From Streptomyces sp. HUAS ZL42 (lineage in GTDB: Bacteria; Actinomycetota; Actinomycetes; Streptomycetales; Streptomycetaceae): a stretch of 64,000 nucleotides of DNA. Both the position numbers and the translations under genes were made by a program. The notes below the pieces were generated by a model, which was not told the origin of the DNA, searched no databases, and saw only the letters and a program-made list of their open reading frames with translations. Shown piece after piece: positions 36,725-45,140 of the stretch (its first letter is position 1; each line of letters begins with the position of its first letter). The DNA lies in contig NZ_CP160403.1 in the NCBI RefSeq assembly GCF_040782645.1, positions 6,607,001 through 6,671,000 on the forward strand. Reading direction: 5' to 3'.

Positions 36725-38296
36725 ATGGACAACCGGAACGAGAGGACACTCGCCGCACGATCGGCGCTGCACGCCGGTCGGCGCCCCGACCATCCAGCCG
36801 TCGTCTGCGAGGACCGCACGCTGACGTACGGCGAACTGCACCGGCACAGCAACCGCACGGCCCACGCCCTGCTCGCCGCCGGGCTGCGCCCGGGAGCCCG
36901 GGTGGGGTACCTGGGCCAGGAGTCGGAGCACTACTACGACATCGCCCTGGGCTGCGCCAAGAGCGGCACCGTCCTGGTACCGGTCAACTGGCGGCTGACC
37001 TCCGGCGAGGTCGAGCACATCCTGCGCGATGCCCAGGCCGAACTGCTCTTCGTGGAGCGGGAGTTCAGGGATGTCGTGGAGCGGCTGCGGCCGTCCCTGC
37101 CCCGGCTCGCCCACATCGTCGAGACCGACTCGGACACCCATGTGGCCGGCGGCTTCCTCGCCTGGAAGGAGGGACAGCCGGACACCGACCCGCCGGCGGC
37201 CACCGGGTTCGACGACGCCGTCGCCCAGCTCTACACCAGCGGCACCACCGGTCTGCCCAAGGGTGTCGTGCTGGCCCAGCGCACCTTCTTCACGTTCATC
37301 GCCGACATGACGGCGCACGGCGTGGACTGGATCGACTGGCGGTCCGACGACCGCGGGCTGAGCTGCTTCCCCGGTCTGCACACCGCCGGCTTCGGCTGGT
37401 TCATGCACTCGTTCAACGCCGGCGCCACCACCGTCATCATGCGCAGGTTCATCGCCGACGAGGCGGTGAGGCTCATCGAGCGGCATCGGATCACCACGCT
37501 GTGGGCCGCCCCGGCCATGCTGCGCATGATGCTCACCGAGCAGGGCACCACCCGCGACACCTTCAAGTCCCTGCGCAAGGTGGTCTACAGCGGCTCCCCG
37601 ATCGACCGGGAACTGCTGCTGACCTGCATGGACGTCCTGGGCTGCGAGTTGGCGCAGGGGTATTCGTCGGCAGAGGCGGGCAGCTTCGTGACCTGCCTGG
37701 CACCGAGCGACCACGTGCCGGGCAGCGAGGTCCTGGGCTCCGCCGGCCGGGCCTGTCCCGGCAACGAGGTCCGGATCGTCGACGACGGGGGAAACCCACT
37801 GCCGCCGGGCCGGGTCGGCCGGGTGTGGGTCAGCAGCCCGGGCCGGTTCGTGGAGTACTGGCGGATGCCCGAGGCCACCGCGCAGGCCGTGACGGACGGC
37901 TGGCTCGCCATGGGGGACATGGGCTACCTCGACGAGAACGGCTACCTGTTCCTCGTCGACCGTGTCAACGACACCATCATCGTGGCCGGCCAGAACATCT
38001 ACCCCACCGAGGTGGAGAACGCGCTGCGACAGCACTCCGCGGTCGAGGACGTCGCGGTCTTCGGCGTGCCGGACGCCCACTGGGGCGAGGCGGTGCGCGC
38101 CGCCGTCGTACTGCGACCCGGCGCCGAGGCCAAACCCCGCGACTTCCTCCGCTTTCTCAACGGCCGCCTCGCCGGCTTCAAGATCCCCACCGGTTACGAC
38201 CTCGTCGACTCCCTGCCCCGCAATCCGACCGGCAAGGTGCTGCGCCGCGTGCTCCGGGAGAGCCACGCGGGTGCCGGGGCCACGGCGGGCGGGTGA
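36725..38296 (+). CDS. Acyl-CoA/acyl-ACP ligase (ANL superfamily)
   Basis: 523 residues of the adenylate-forming superfamily. Core motifs are YTSGTTGLPKGVV (A3), GYSSAEAG (A5) and GWLAMGDMGYLDENGYLFLVDR (A7-A8), with the catalytic Lys near the end in NPTGKVLRR (A10). The sequence is closest in style to medium/long-chain fatty-acid or aryl CoA ligases, so it activates a carboxylic acid as adenylate. The partner could be CoA or the free-standing ACP of the same operon. The stop overlaps the thioesterase start (GTGA). Confidence 0.92.
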   Translation: MDNRNERTLAARSALHAGRRPDHPAVVCEDRTLTYGELHRHSNRTAHALLAAGLRPGARVGYLGQESEHYYDIALGCAKSGTVLVPVNWRLTSGEVEHILRDAQAELLFVEREFRDVVERLRPSLPRLAHIVETDSDTHVAGGFLAWKEGQPDTDPPAATGFDDAVAQLYTSGTTGLPKGVVLAQRTFFTFIADMTAHGVDWIDWRSDDRGLSCFPGLHTAGFGWFMHSFNAGATTVIMRRFIADEAVRLIERHRITTLWAAPAMLRMMLTEQGTTRDTFKSLRKVVYSGSPIDRELLLTCMDVLGCELAQGYSSAEAGSFVTCLAPSDHVPGSEVLGSAGRACPGNEVRIVDDGGNPLPPGRVGRVWVSSPGRFVEYWRMPEATAQAVTDGWLAMGDMGYLDENGYLFLVDRVNDTIIVAGQNIYPTEVENALRQHSAVEDVAVFGVPDAHWGEAVRAAVVLRPGAEAKPRDFLRFLNGRLAGFKIPTGYDLVDSLPRNPTGKVLRRVLRESHAGAGATAGG

Positions 38297-39135
38297 AGGC
38301 CGTGCCCGGGAGCGAGCCCGTGCGGCTGACGGAGCCGGCGACCGCCCCGGCACGCTGGCTGCACCCGCCCGACGCGGAACCGGACGCCGCCGTGCGGCTG
38401 TTCCTGTTCCACCACAGCGGCGGCGGTGTCACGGCGTACCACGACTGGTACGGGCAACTGCCGAGCGACGTCTGCGCCCAGGGCGTGCAACTGCCCGGCC
38501 GTCAGGAGCGGCGCCACGAGCGGCCGTACTCCCGGCTGGCTCCGCTGGTGGACGCGGTGGCCGAGACGCTGCTCGCCGATCTCGACGAGCGTCCTTACGC
38601 GGTGTTCGGGCACTCGATGGGAGCCCTGCTCGCCTATCGCACGGCCGTGGCGCTGCAGGCCCGGGGCCGCCCGCCGGCGCTGCTCGCCGTCTCCGGGTGG
38701 GCGCCGGAGGGCTTCGGCGGGCCGTCGGCACGGGCGCCGGGCCCGCTGACCGCTGAGCGGGCCGTGGCCGAGATGCGCCGCCTGGGGGGCCTGCCCCCGC
38801 AGGTCGGTGACGATCCGGACCTGCTGTCGGCGGCCGCGCGGGCGATGGCCGCCGACAGTGCCGTGTGCCTGGACTACGAGGACGACCGGGCGGTTGTCGA
38901 CTGCCCTGTCGTCGCCTACGCCGGACGGGAGGATCCGCTGCTGGATCCGGCGGCTATGCGGTCCTGGGCCGGCCGCACGCCCCGGTACCTCGGGTGCCGG
39001 CTGTTTCCGGAGGGTCATTTCTTCATCCGTTCACAGGTCCCAGCCGTCACCGCCGATCTCGTGCAGTTGCTGAGGCGGTACGCGGCGGACCCCCGGCCGA
39101 GACGGGAGACGTACCGTGCTGCCTGGACCGAATGA
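38293..39135 (+). CDS. Type II thioesterase
   Basis: 280 residues of the alpha/beta-hydrolase fold. FLFHHSGGGVTAYHDW forms the oxyanion region, the nucleophile is Ser in GHSMGALLAYR, and the Asp and His are in AGREDPLLD and FPEGHFFI. Type II thioesterases clear stalled or misprimed acyl groups from carrier proteins, and may also release product here because the PKS lacks its own thioesterase. The start is GTG at 38293, overlapping the ligase stop. Confidence 0.92.
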   Translation: MKAVPGSEPVRLTEPATAPARWLHPPDAEPDAAVRLFLFHHSGGGVTAYHDWYGQLPSDVCAQGVQLPGRQERRHERPYSRLAPLVDAVAETLLADLDERPYAVFGHSMGALLAYRTAVALQARGRPPALLAVSGWAPEGFGGPSARAPGPLTAERAVAEMRRLGGLPPQVGDDPDLLSAAARAMAADSAVCLDYEDDRAVVDCPVVAYAGREDPLLDPAAMRSWAGRTPRYLGCRLFPEGHFFIRSQVPAVTADLVQLLRRYAADPRPRRETYRAAWTE

Positions 39136-39568
39136 ACTCACCGACCGTTATGTGGCGTTGTGGAACGAGACCGACCCCGGGCGCCGCCGCGAGGAGGTGC
39201 CACGGCTCTACGCGCCCGACGCCACCTATGTCTTCTACCGGCGGGACCCGATCCACGGCCGTGCGGCCATCGAGGCACAGATGGCGTACACCCAGGAGAT
39301 CTACGCCCCCATGGGATACGTCTTCAAGTCGGGGCACAACGCGACGGGGCACCACGGCGTGATCCGGTTCAGCTGGGTGATGGTCTCGTCCCGGACCGGC
39401 GAGATGGAGATGGCCGGGCAGGACGTCCTGGTGCTGGACGAGGATGGCCGGATCCGCTTCGACTACCAGTTCCACGACCGGTTGCCGACGTCCTTCGTCT
39501 ACAACGACGGGTACGAGGAGCACGGTGTCGCGGTTCGGCCGGCGAGGCCGGAACGGGTCGGCCCCTGA
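39116..39568 (+). CDS. SnoaL-like (NTF2-fold) protein
   Basis: 150 residues with the cone-shaped NTF2/SnoaL pattern: an N-terminal helix with LTDRYVALWNETDP, then YAPDATYVFYRRDPIHGRAAIE and a beta-sheet half. The family includes polyketide cyclases, hydroxylases and dehydratase-like isomerases. The start is GTG at 39116, 20 nt inside the thioesterase gene, with GGGAG upstream. As the last gene of the PKS operon it may act on the polyketide. Its precise reaction is unknown. Confidence 0.82.
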   Translation: MLPGPNELTDRYVALWNETDPGRRREEVPRLYAPDATYVFYRRDPIHGRAAIEAQMAYTQEIYAPMGYVFKSGHNATGHHGVIRFSWVMVSSRTGEMEMAGQDVLVLDEDGRIRFDYQFHDRLPTSFVYNDGYEEHGVAVRPARPERVGP

Positions 39569-39604
39569 GGCCGGACGGCACCGGCCCCGCACTCTTCGCG
39601 CACA

Positions 39605-39644
39605 CGCAGCGGCCCCGCGGCGCATCCGCCGCGGGGCCGCTGCG
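39605..39644. terminator. 18-bp-stem bidirectional terminator
   Basis: Perfect inverted repeat, arms 39605-39622 and 39627-39644 with loop CATC, between the PKS operon (plus) and the convergent TetR gene (minus). Confidence 0.85.
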
Positions 39645-39650
39645 GCGTGC

Positions 39651-40250
39651 TCAGGCTGCCGCGCTGCTCACGGAGTCCGGGCAGTACAGGCCGATGATGG
39701 CCTCGGCAGTGGCGGCGGCCACCCGTGCCGGGCCGGCGGCCCCCATGACCTCGCCGTTGGCCAGCATCCCGCCGATGACCAGCATCAGCGCGTCGGCCAT
39801 GGCCTCGGGGTCGTGGGATCCGGCCTGTGCTCCGAGGTCGCGGAGCCAGGCGCGCACCTTCTCCAGGTGCTGCCGGGCCTCGCGGCGTCCCGGGTGCTCG
39901 GGGTCGCGGAATTCGCTCGAGGTGTTGAAGTAGATGCAGCCGCGGAAGCCGGGGTCGCCGACGCTGTCGTAGAAGAAGTCCATCAGCGCCATGATCTGCC
40001 GGACGGGGTCGCCGGCGTGCGGCTGGGTGACCCTGCGCGCCTGCTCCCACCACTCCTCGTCGCTCTGCCGGATCCAGGCCGCGACCAGTTCGTCCTTGCT
40101 CGCGAACTCGCGGTACAGCAGGCTCTTGCCGACTCCGGTCGCCTCGATCACCTGCTGCATGCCCACCGCTCGCACACCGCGCTCGCTGAACAGCTTGGCG
40201 GCGGTGCCGAGAATGCGCCCACGGGTGCCGGGTGCCGGCGTGCGTGCCAT
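39651..40250 (-). CDS. TetR-family repressor
   Basis: 199 residues. The helix-turn-helix is ILGTAAKLFSERGVRAVGMQ with IEATGVGKSLLYREFASKDEL. The C-terminal all-helical ligand-binding domain contains FRGCIYFNTSSEF, resembling AcnR/LmrA-type regulators of exporters. It is divergent from the MFS exporter gene; two palindromes GGACCGATCGGTCC lie between them and a third lies at the SARP promoter. The proposed role is to hold exporter and SARP silent until the product or an intermediate binds. Confidence 0.9.
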   Translation of the reverse strand: MARTPAPGTRGRILGTAAKLFSERGVRAVGMQQVIEATGVGKSLLYREFASKDELVAAWIRQSDEEWWEQARRVTQPHAGDPVRQIMALMDFFYDSVGDPGFRGCIYFNTSSEFRDPEHPGRREARQHLEKVRAWLRDLGAQAGSHDPEAMADALMLVIGGMLANGEVMGAAGPARVAAATAEAIIGLYCPDSVSSAAA

Positions 40251-40293
40251 ATCTGACTCCCTTCACGCTTCCCCCGTGGCCCCAAGCATACGT

Positions 40294-40352
40294 TTGACAG
40301 GCCCAGTTGTGGACGCTATAAATGGACCGATCGGTCCCGGACCGATCGGTCC
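40294..40352 (+). promoter_or_regulatory. Exporter promoter with two TetR-type operators
   Basis: TTGACA (40294-40299), a 17-bp spacer and TATAAA (40317-40322) make a near-consensus sigma-70 promoter. The palindrome GGACCGATCGGTCC occurs directly downstream at 40324-40337 and again at 40339-40352, covering the expected transcription start. Binding there would block initiation. Confidence 0.85.
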
Positions 40353-40397
40353 GGGATCTTGAACGCAACGTCGTCGCCCTCCGATCGGAGTCTGTTC

Positions 40398-41825
40398 ATG
40401 ACTGAGGCGTCCCCCACCTCCCCGCCGGCGGCCTCGCCCGCGCCCGCGGACGTCGGTGCGCCGGCAGTGAAGAGCCTGCCCCTGCTGCTCGCGGTCGTCT
40501 GCGCGGTGCAGTTCCTGGACGCGATGGACATCGCGTCCATGGGGCCGGCGCTCCCGCTCATCGAGAAAGACCTGGACATGTCCCCCGCGGCCCTGCAGTG
40601 GGTGGTGTCCGCCTATGCGCTGGGCTTCGGCGGCTTCCTGCTGCTCGGCGGGCGGCTGGCCGACCTGTTCAACCGCAAGCGGCTGCTCATCGGCTGGCTG
40701 TTGGTGTTCGTGGTGGCCAGCTGTCTCGGCGGCATCGCCGACAGCGGCCCGCTGCTGGTGGCGGCCCGGCTGGTCAAGGGCATCAGCGCCGGCATCACCG
40801 CGCCCGCCGCGATGGCGATCCTGCTGGACGCCTTCCGTGACGAGACGGCCCGCAACCGCGCTCTGGGCACCTTCCTCGCCGTCGCCTCGGCGGGCTACTC
40901 GCTCGGGCTGCTGCTCGGCGGTGTGCTGGCAAGTGCCTCCTGGCGGCTCATTCTCTTCCTGCCGGCCGTCGCGGGCCTGCTGATCGCCCTGCTCGCCGCG
41001 TCCACGGTCCCGGCCGGGCAGCGCCAGACGGAGCGCGGCAGCCTGGACATCCTCGGCGCGGTCACCGTCACCGGGGGCGCGGTCGCGCTCGTCTACGGAC
41101 TCAGCAACGCCGCGGGCGAGGGCTGGGGCGATCCGCTGACCGTCGGCTCGCTGGTCGCCGCGGCCGTGCTCCTGTCGCTGTTCGTCCTGGTCGAGCGGGG
41201 GCACTCGGCGCCGCTGGTGCCGCTGGGCATCTTCCGGCGCGGGCAACTGGTGCGCGCCAACATCTGCATGCTCTTCTTCGGTGCCTACGTCTCCTTCCAG
41301 TTCGTGCTGACGCTGTACTACCAGCAGGAGCTCGGCTGGTCGCCGATGCAGGCGGGCCTCGCCTTCCTGCTCGGCGGTGTGCTCACGGTGGGCGCGGCCC
41401 GCTACGGCGCCGCCCTGGTCACCAAGCACGGCGCCTGGCTCGTGGCGACCGTGGGCCTGGTGATGATGAGCGTCGGCTACCTCGGCTGGGTGCTGCTCCT
41501 CGGTCACGTCGATCCGGTCGTGACGCTCCTGGTCCAGCAGCTGCTCGGTGGCATCGGCTTCGCCGGTGTCTACCCGGCCATGAACATCGCCGCCGTCGGC
41601 AGCGCCGGCGAGGACGAGCAGGGTCTGGCCTCCGGGCTCTTCAACGCCGGGGCGCAGGTCGGCAACGGCATCGTCATCGCCGTGACGGCCACGGTCTTCG
41701 CCCTCGTGAGCCAGGACGGACTGGAGCCCTACCGGGCGGGTCTGTGGACCGTCACCGGAATCACCCTGGTGGTGACGCTCGTCGCCGCCGCCGGCGCGGC
41801 GAAGTACCGGAAGCGTCCGGTCTGA
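40398..41825 (+). CDS. MFS drug exporter (DHA2, 14 helices)
   Basis: 475 residues with 14 predicted membrane helices. Motif A appears as GGRLADLFNRKRLL and motif C-like glycine turns occur in GYSLGLLLGGVLA, as in DHA2 antibiotic exporters. It probably exports the cluster product and may give self-resistance. ATG at 40398 is preferred (GGAG 7 nt upstream) over the TTG at 40359, which lies within the operator-proximal leader. It is followed by a strong terminator. Confidence 0.92.
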   Translation: MTEASPTSPPAASPAPADVGAPAVKSLPLLLAVVCAVQFLDAMDIASMGPALPLIEKDLDMSPAALQWVVSAYALGFGGFLLLGGRLADLFNRKRLLIGWLLVFVVASCLGGIADSGPLLVAARLVKGISAGITAPAAMAILLDAFRDETARNRALGTFLAVASAGYSLGLLLGGVLASASWRLILFLPAVAGLLIALLAASTVPAGQRQTERGSLDILGAVTVTGGAVALVYGLSNAAGEGWGDPLTVGSLVAAAVLLSLFVLVERGHSAPLVPLGIFRRGQLVRANICMLFFGAYVSFQFVLTLYYQQELGWSPMQAGLAFLLGGVLTVGAARYGAALVTKHGAWLVATVGLVMMSVGYLGWVLLLGHVDPVVTLLVQQLLGGIGFAGVYPAMNIAAVGSAGEDEQGLASGLFNAGAQVGNGIVIAVTATVFALVSQDGLEPYRAGLWTVTGITLVVTLVAAAGAAKYRKRPV

Positions 41826-41849
41826 GGTTCCTGTTCGGCCCTTCGAGCG

Positions 41850-41920
41850 GCCGTGCAGCGTGGGGCGGCATCGACAAGAATCCCCCGTATTCGCCGACCC
41901 CCACGCTGCACGGCTTTTTT
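41850..41920 (+). terminator. Intrinsic terminator after the exporter gene
   Basis: A perfect 16-bp stem (41850-41865 with 41899-41914) is followed by TTTTTT at 41915-41920. The loop is 33 nt. It isolates the SARP gene from the exporter transcript. Confidence 0.9.
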
Positions 41921-42024
41921 CTCGATCTTTTTCGGTACACGCCTTTTCGGACACGGTGGAGTGTTTCCGGTCGTCGATTTTCGGTCGGTCGAAATGGCGA
42001 ACCGCGACTTGGATATCGACTCGG

Positions 42025-42071
42025 TTGACAGTGTCAAGGATGACCGGATACGGTCAGGGACCGATCGGTCC
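42025..42071 (+). promoter_or_regulatory. SARP gene promoter with TetR-type operator
   Basis: TTGACA (42025-42030), an 18-bp spacer and TACGGT (42049-42054), then GGACCGATCGGTCC at 42058-42071, placed as in the exporter promoter. The surrounding 350 bp are notably AT-rich for this genome. The leader to the SARP start is about 180 nt. Confidence 0.8.
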
Positions 42072-42243
42072 GTATCGAACTTTCCAAAACTCCAGACATC
42101 AGGAACGGGAAAGTCCTACGATTCAACGGATGTGAGCCGCAGTCTCGGACGGCAACGTTCCGGTTTTTTGCTGTCCACCGGATGTCAAGATCGGTTCAAG
42201 CCAGCTCCAATCACTTCCCATCTCGCGGGGGAGAGGGTTTAGT

Positions 42244-43074
42244 GTGTTGAAATTTTCAGTACTGGGCTGCATGGAAATAAAGCAGGGTCAAAAAACAGTT
42301 AAACTTGGTGGCGCGATTCAGCAAACACTTCTCGCCACTCTTCTGGTGACCGGCGGTTCGCTGGTCACCGTCGACTCCCTGATCATCGAACTCTGGGGGA
42401 CCACCCCTCCGTCCAAGGTGGACAACGCGCTCCAGGCGCAGATCAGCAGGATCCGCAGGACGCTCAACGCGCTGGAGCCCGAGCGGGAGACCTCCCGGGT
42501 GGTCACCAGCATGTCGGGCTACGGCTTCTCCCTGGACCGCTCGGAACTCGACGCCCATGTCTTCCTGGACGCCGTGGAAGCGATCCACGCGCGACTGGCC
42601 CGAGGCATTTCGAACGACGCCTACGACGACATCGAGAGCCTGCGGAAGGCCCTAGCCCACTGGCAGGGCCCCATATTCGGCGGCCTCACCGGCGGCCCGC
42701 TCTGCCAGGCGGCGTCGGCCAAGTACCTGGAGGCCAGAAACTCGGCCCTGGCGCTGCTCTACGAGCTGGAACTGCGGGTGGGCGGCCATGAGCGCATTCT
42801 TCCCGAGCTGATGGAACTGCACTCCCGCAACCCGGTGCAGGAGCAGTTCTGCCTGCTCCTGATGCGTGCGCTGTACCGTTCCGGCCGGCAGCTCGACGCG
42901 CTGAACGTCTACCGCCAATGCCGGCACGACCTGGTGGAGACACTGGGTATTGAGCCATCACCTGTTCTTCGCCAATACGAACAGGCCATCCTCACCCACG
43001 ATCCCATCCTGCTCAGCAACGAGCCGACCTGGCTGCCGGCACCACCCGCCGTCGCCATGGCCCCGGCCTGGTAG
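42244..43074 (+). CDS. SARP-family pathway-specific activator
   Basis: 276 residues. Residues 1-95 form the OmpR-like winged helix (FSVLGCMEI, VDSLIIELWG, NALQAQISRIRRTL, GYGFSL). The bacterial transcriptional activator domain follows (about 100-255: HWQGP, EARNSALALLYELELRVGGH, LCLLLMRALYRSGRQLDAL, LGIEPSPVL). This is the small, ActII-ORF4/RedD-size type. The first 35 codons are AT-rich compared with the rest. TCAG heptamer arrays of the SARP kind stand at seven or eight promoters in this region, making it their likely ligand. GTG at 42244 follows GGGGAGAG. Confidence 0.92.
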   Translation: MLKFSVLGCMEIKQGQKTVKLGGAIQQTLLATLLVTGGSLVTVDSLIIELWGTTPPSKVDNALQAQISRIRRTLNALEPERETSRVVTSMSGYGFSLDRSELDAHVFLDAVEAIHARLARGISNDAYDDIESLRKALAHWQGPIFGGLTGGPLCQAASAKYLEARNSALALLYELELRVGGHERILPELMELHSRNPVQEQFCLLLMRALYRSGRQLDALNVYRQCRHDLVETLGIEPSPVLRQYEQAILTHDPILLSNEPTWLPAPPAVAMAPAW

Positions 43075-43078
43075 AAGC

Positions 43079-43939
43079 ATGTCCGCAGCGGCGCCCGCGG
43101 CGCCGGGCCCCGTCCTGCTCGTCGTCGCCCACGGCAGCCGCGACCCGCGGCACGCCGCGACCGTCGGGGCCCTGCTGCGGCGCGTGCGCTCGCTGCGGCC
43201 CGGACTGCGGGTCACGGCCGCCTACCTGGACTTCGACACCCCGACCGTGCCGGACGCCCTGCGCGACCTGGCGGTGGAGGGGGTGGCCGACGTGGTGGCC
43301 CTGCCCCTGCTGCTGACCCGGGCCTTTCACGCCAAGATCGACCTGCCCGCCGTCCTGAGCGGTGCCGCCCGGCTTCACCTGCGGGTGCGACGGACCGCCG
43401 TACTCGGTCCCTCGCCGCTGCTGCACGCGGCCCTGGAACGACGGCTGCGCGAAGCCGGGCTCGGGCCCGCGGACCGACCGGTCACCGGCCTGGTGCTGGC
43501 GTCGGCGGGCTCCACCGATGCGGACGCCGTCGCGGGGATCGCCGACACCGCGCGGGAGTGGAGGAACACCGGCTGGGGTGCCGTGCGCCCCGCGGTCGCC
43601 TCCACCACCTGCCGCCCCGCCGGCACGCCCGACGTCCTCACCGCCGTACGGCAACTGCGCGCCGAGGGTGCACGGCGCGTCGCTGTGGCCCCCTACGTCA
43701 TCGCCCCCGGCGTTCTGCCCGACCGGATCGCCCGCGAAGCCCGAACCGCCGGTGCCGACGTCCTGGCCCAAGTGCTGGGCGCCGCACCCGAACTGGCCCT
43801 TCTCGTGCTCCGACGCTACGACGAGGCACTGGCTCCGGGGACGGACCAGGGGGTGTCCGGTGGTTCGGACCGGCACCACGTCCGAGTGACGGCGCCTGAT
43901 GACACGGCCGAGCGGGAGCGACGGGGGAACCGGGAGTGA
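43079..43939 (+). CDS. Sirohydrochlorin chelatase-like protein (CbiX/SirB family)
   Basis: 286 residues, two tandem chelatase half-domains. The first starts PVLLVVAHGSRDPRHAAT, with the metal-binding His in AHGSRDP and a second His in RAFHAKIDLP; the second half runs from LVLASAGSTDADAV. This is the streptomycete CbiX type that inserts iron into sirohydrochlorin to make sirohaem, the cofactor of sulfite reductase encoded at 53517. It starts 5 bp after the SARP stop, so it should be cotranscribed with the regulator. The C-terminal 35 residues are charged and not conserved. Confidence 0.85.
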   Translation: MSAAAPAAPGPVLLVVAHGSRDPRHAATVGALLRRVRSLRPGLRVTAAYLDFDTPTVPDALRDLAVEGVADVVALPLLLTRAFHAKIDLPAVLSGAARLHLRVRRTAVLGPSPLLHAALERRLREAGLGPADRPVTGLVLASAGSTDADAVAGIADTAREWRNTGWGAVRPAVASTTCRPAGTPDVLTAVRQLRAEGARRVAVAPYVIAPGVLPDRIAREARTAGADVLAQVLGAAPELALLVLRRYDEALAPGTDQGVSGGSDRHHVRVTAPDDTAERERRGNRE

Positions 43940-44024
43940 GGCACCGCCTCCTGTCCGCGCCTTGATTCGCCGGGCGGCCGTGGGAGCGCGGGGATCGCAT
44001 CCCGGGCGGGCGGGTGGCGGACGG

Positions 44025-44096
44025 TTCTGCCACGACGGCGTTCTCGATGCGGTGCGGCTGGGGGATGCCGGTATCGCCGTACCGGCGGGCGGCCAT
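44025..44096 (-). pseudogene. Partial duplicate of the ssuB-like gene 3' end
   Basis: MAARRYGDTGIPQPHRIENA plus VVAE on the minus strand resembles the end of the ABC ATPase encoded at 45127-45915 (ARQWSVGIPQPRRIEDAAVA). The nucleotide sequence is also clearly alike over about 60 bp. The rest of the 262-bp gap has no gene. It indicates an ancestral second ATPase copy or a local duplication after the permease gene. Confidence 0.5.
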
Positions 44097-44201
44097 CGGG
44101 TCGGTGGCCGCCCGCGGGTGCGCGCGGCCGGCGTCGGATTCGCCGGTGCGGTACCGCTGCCGGGCCTGCGCCGGAGGCGAGCAGCACGCACCGGGGCGCG
44201 G

Positions 44202-45140
44202 TCACTCCGACGGGCGCTGCCGGGCGCGCCGGGGGCCGACGCGGAGGCCGTCGGGCCGTGTGGCCAGGCCGCGGCCGCGCAGCATCCACCGTTCCACCGG
44301 GGAGAAGACGACCAGGTCGACCGCGACGCCGACGGCGAGGACGAGGAGAATGGCGAGAAACACCCCGGGCATGTCGGAGTTGTTGCGGCCGTTCTCCAGC
44401 AACTGGCCGAGGCCGACGCCCAGATCGGGTGAGGAGACGATGATCTCGGCCGCCATCAGCGAGCGCCAGGAGAACGCCCAGCCCTGCTTCAGGCCCGCCA
44501 CATAGCCGGGCAGAGCGGCCGGCAGCACGATGTGCCAGGTGCCCTTCAGGCCCGTCGCGCCCATGGTGCGGCCGGCCCGCAGCAGCAGCGGCGGCACCTG
44601 GTCCACGCCCGACAGCAGCCCGTTGGCGATGGACGGGACCGCGCCCAGCAGGATCACCGTGTACATCATCGAGTCGTCCAGGCCGAGCCAGATCACGGCC
44701 GGAGGCACCCAGGCCACCGAGGGCAGCGACTGCAGCCCCGACAGGACGGGTCCGATCGCCGTGCGCAGGGGCCGGAGCCGGGCGACCAGCAGACCGAGGG
44801 GGGTGCCCACGGCGAGCGCCAGCAGGAACCCGGCCAGGCCACGCGACACACTGGTCCAGATGACGTCGAAGAGGGTGCCCCGCAGCCACATGTCGGTGAG
44901 GCTGTGCCAGACCGCGGACGGCGGCGGCAGCTTGTAGTCGCTCGTCACGGCCGCCCACGCAAGGGACTGCCACACCGCGATCACGAGGGCGACGGCCAGC
45001 AGCGGCGGCAGCACCGTACGCAGCAGCACGTCCCGCACCGGAGTGCGCCGGGCCTGTTTCGTCTCCAGGGCGTCCAGCCCGGCTTCGAGACCTGCGAGGT
45101 CGGGGCCGTCCTCGGCGCTCGTCGTCTCAGTGCCGGCCAT
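44202..45140 (-). CDS. ABC transporter permease, SsuC type
   Basis: 312 residues with six membrane helices after a 40-residue cytoplasmic N-terminus. The EAA-type loop is LLRAGRTMGATGLKGTWHIV followed by LPAALPGYVAGL, and GWAFSWRSLMAAEII follows; both are typical of sulfonate/taurine/nitrate permeases. With the neighbouring ATPase and lipoprotein it should import an organic sulfonate or sulfate ester. The start codon ATG 45140 overlaps the ATPase gene by 14 bp. Confidence 0.88.
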   Translation of the reverse strand: MAGTETTSAEDGPDLAGLEAGLDALETKQARRTPVRDVLLRTVLPPLLAVALVIAVWQSLAWAAVTSDYKLPPPSAVWHSLTDMWLRGTLFDVIWTSVSRGLAGFLLALAVGTPLGLLVARLRPLRTAIGPVLSGLQSLPSVAWVPPAVIWLGLDDSMMYTVILLGAVPSIANGLLSGVDQVPPLLLRAGRTMGATGLKGTWHIVLPAALPGYVAGLKQGWAFSWRSLMAAEIIVSSPDLGVGLGQLLENGRNNSDMPGVFLAILLVLAVGVAVDLVVFSPVERWMLRGRGLATRPDGLRVGPRRARQRPSE

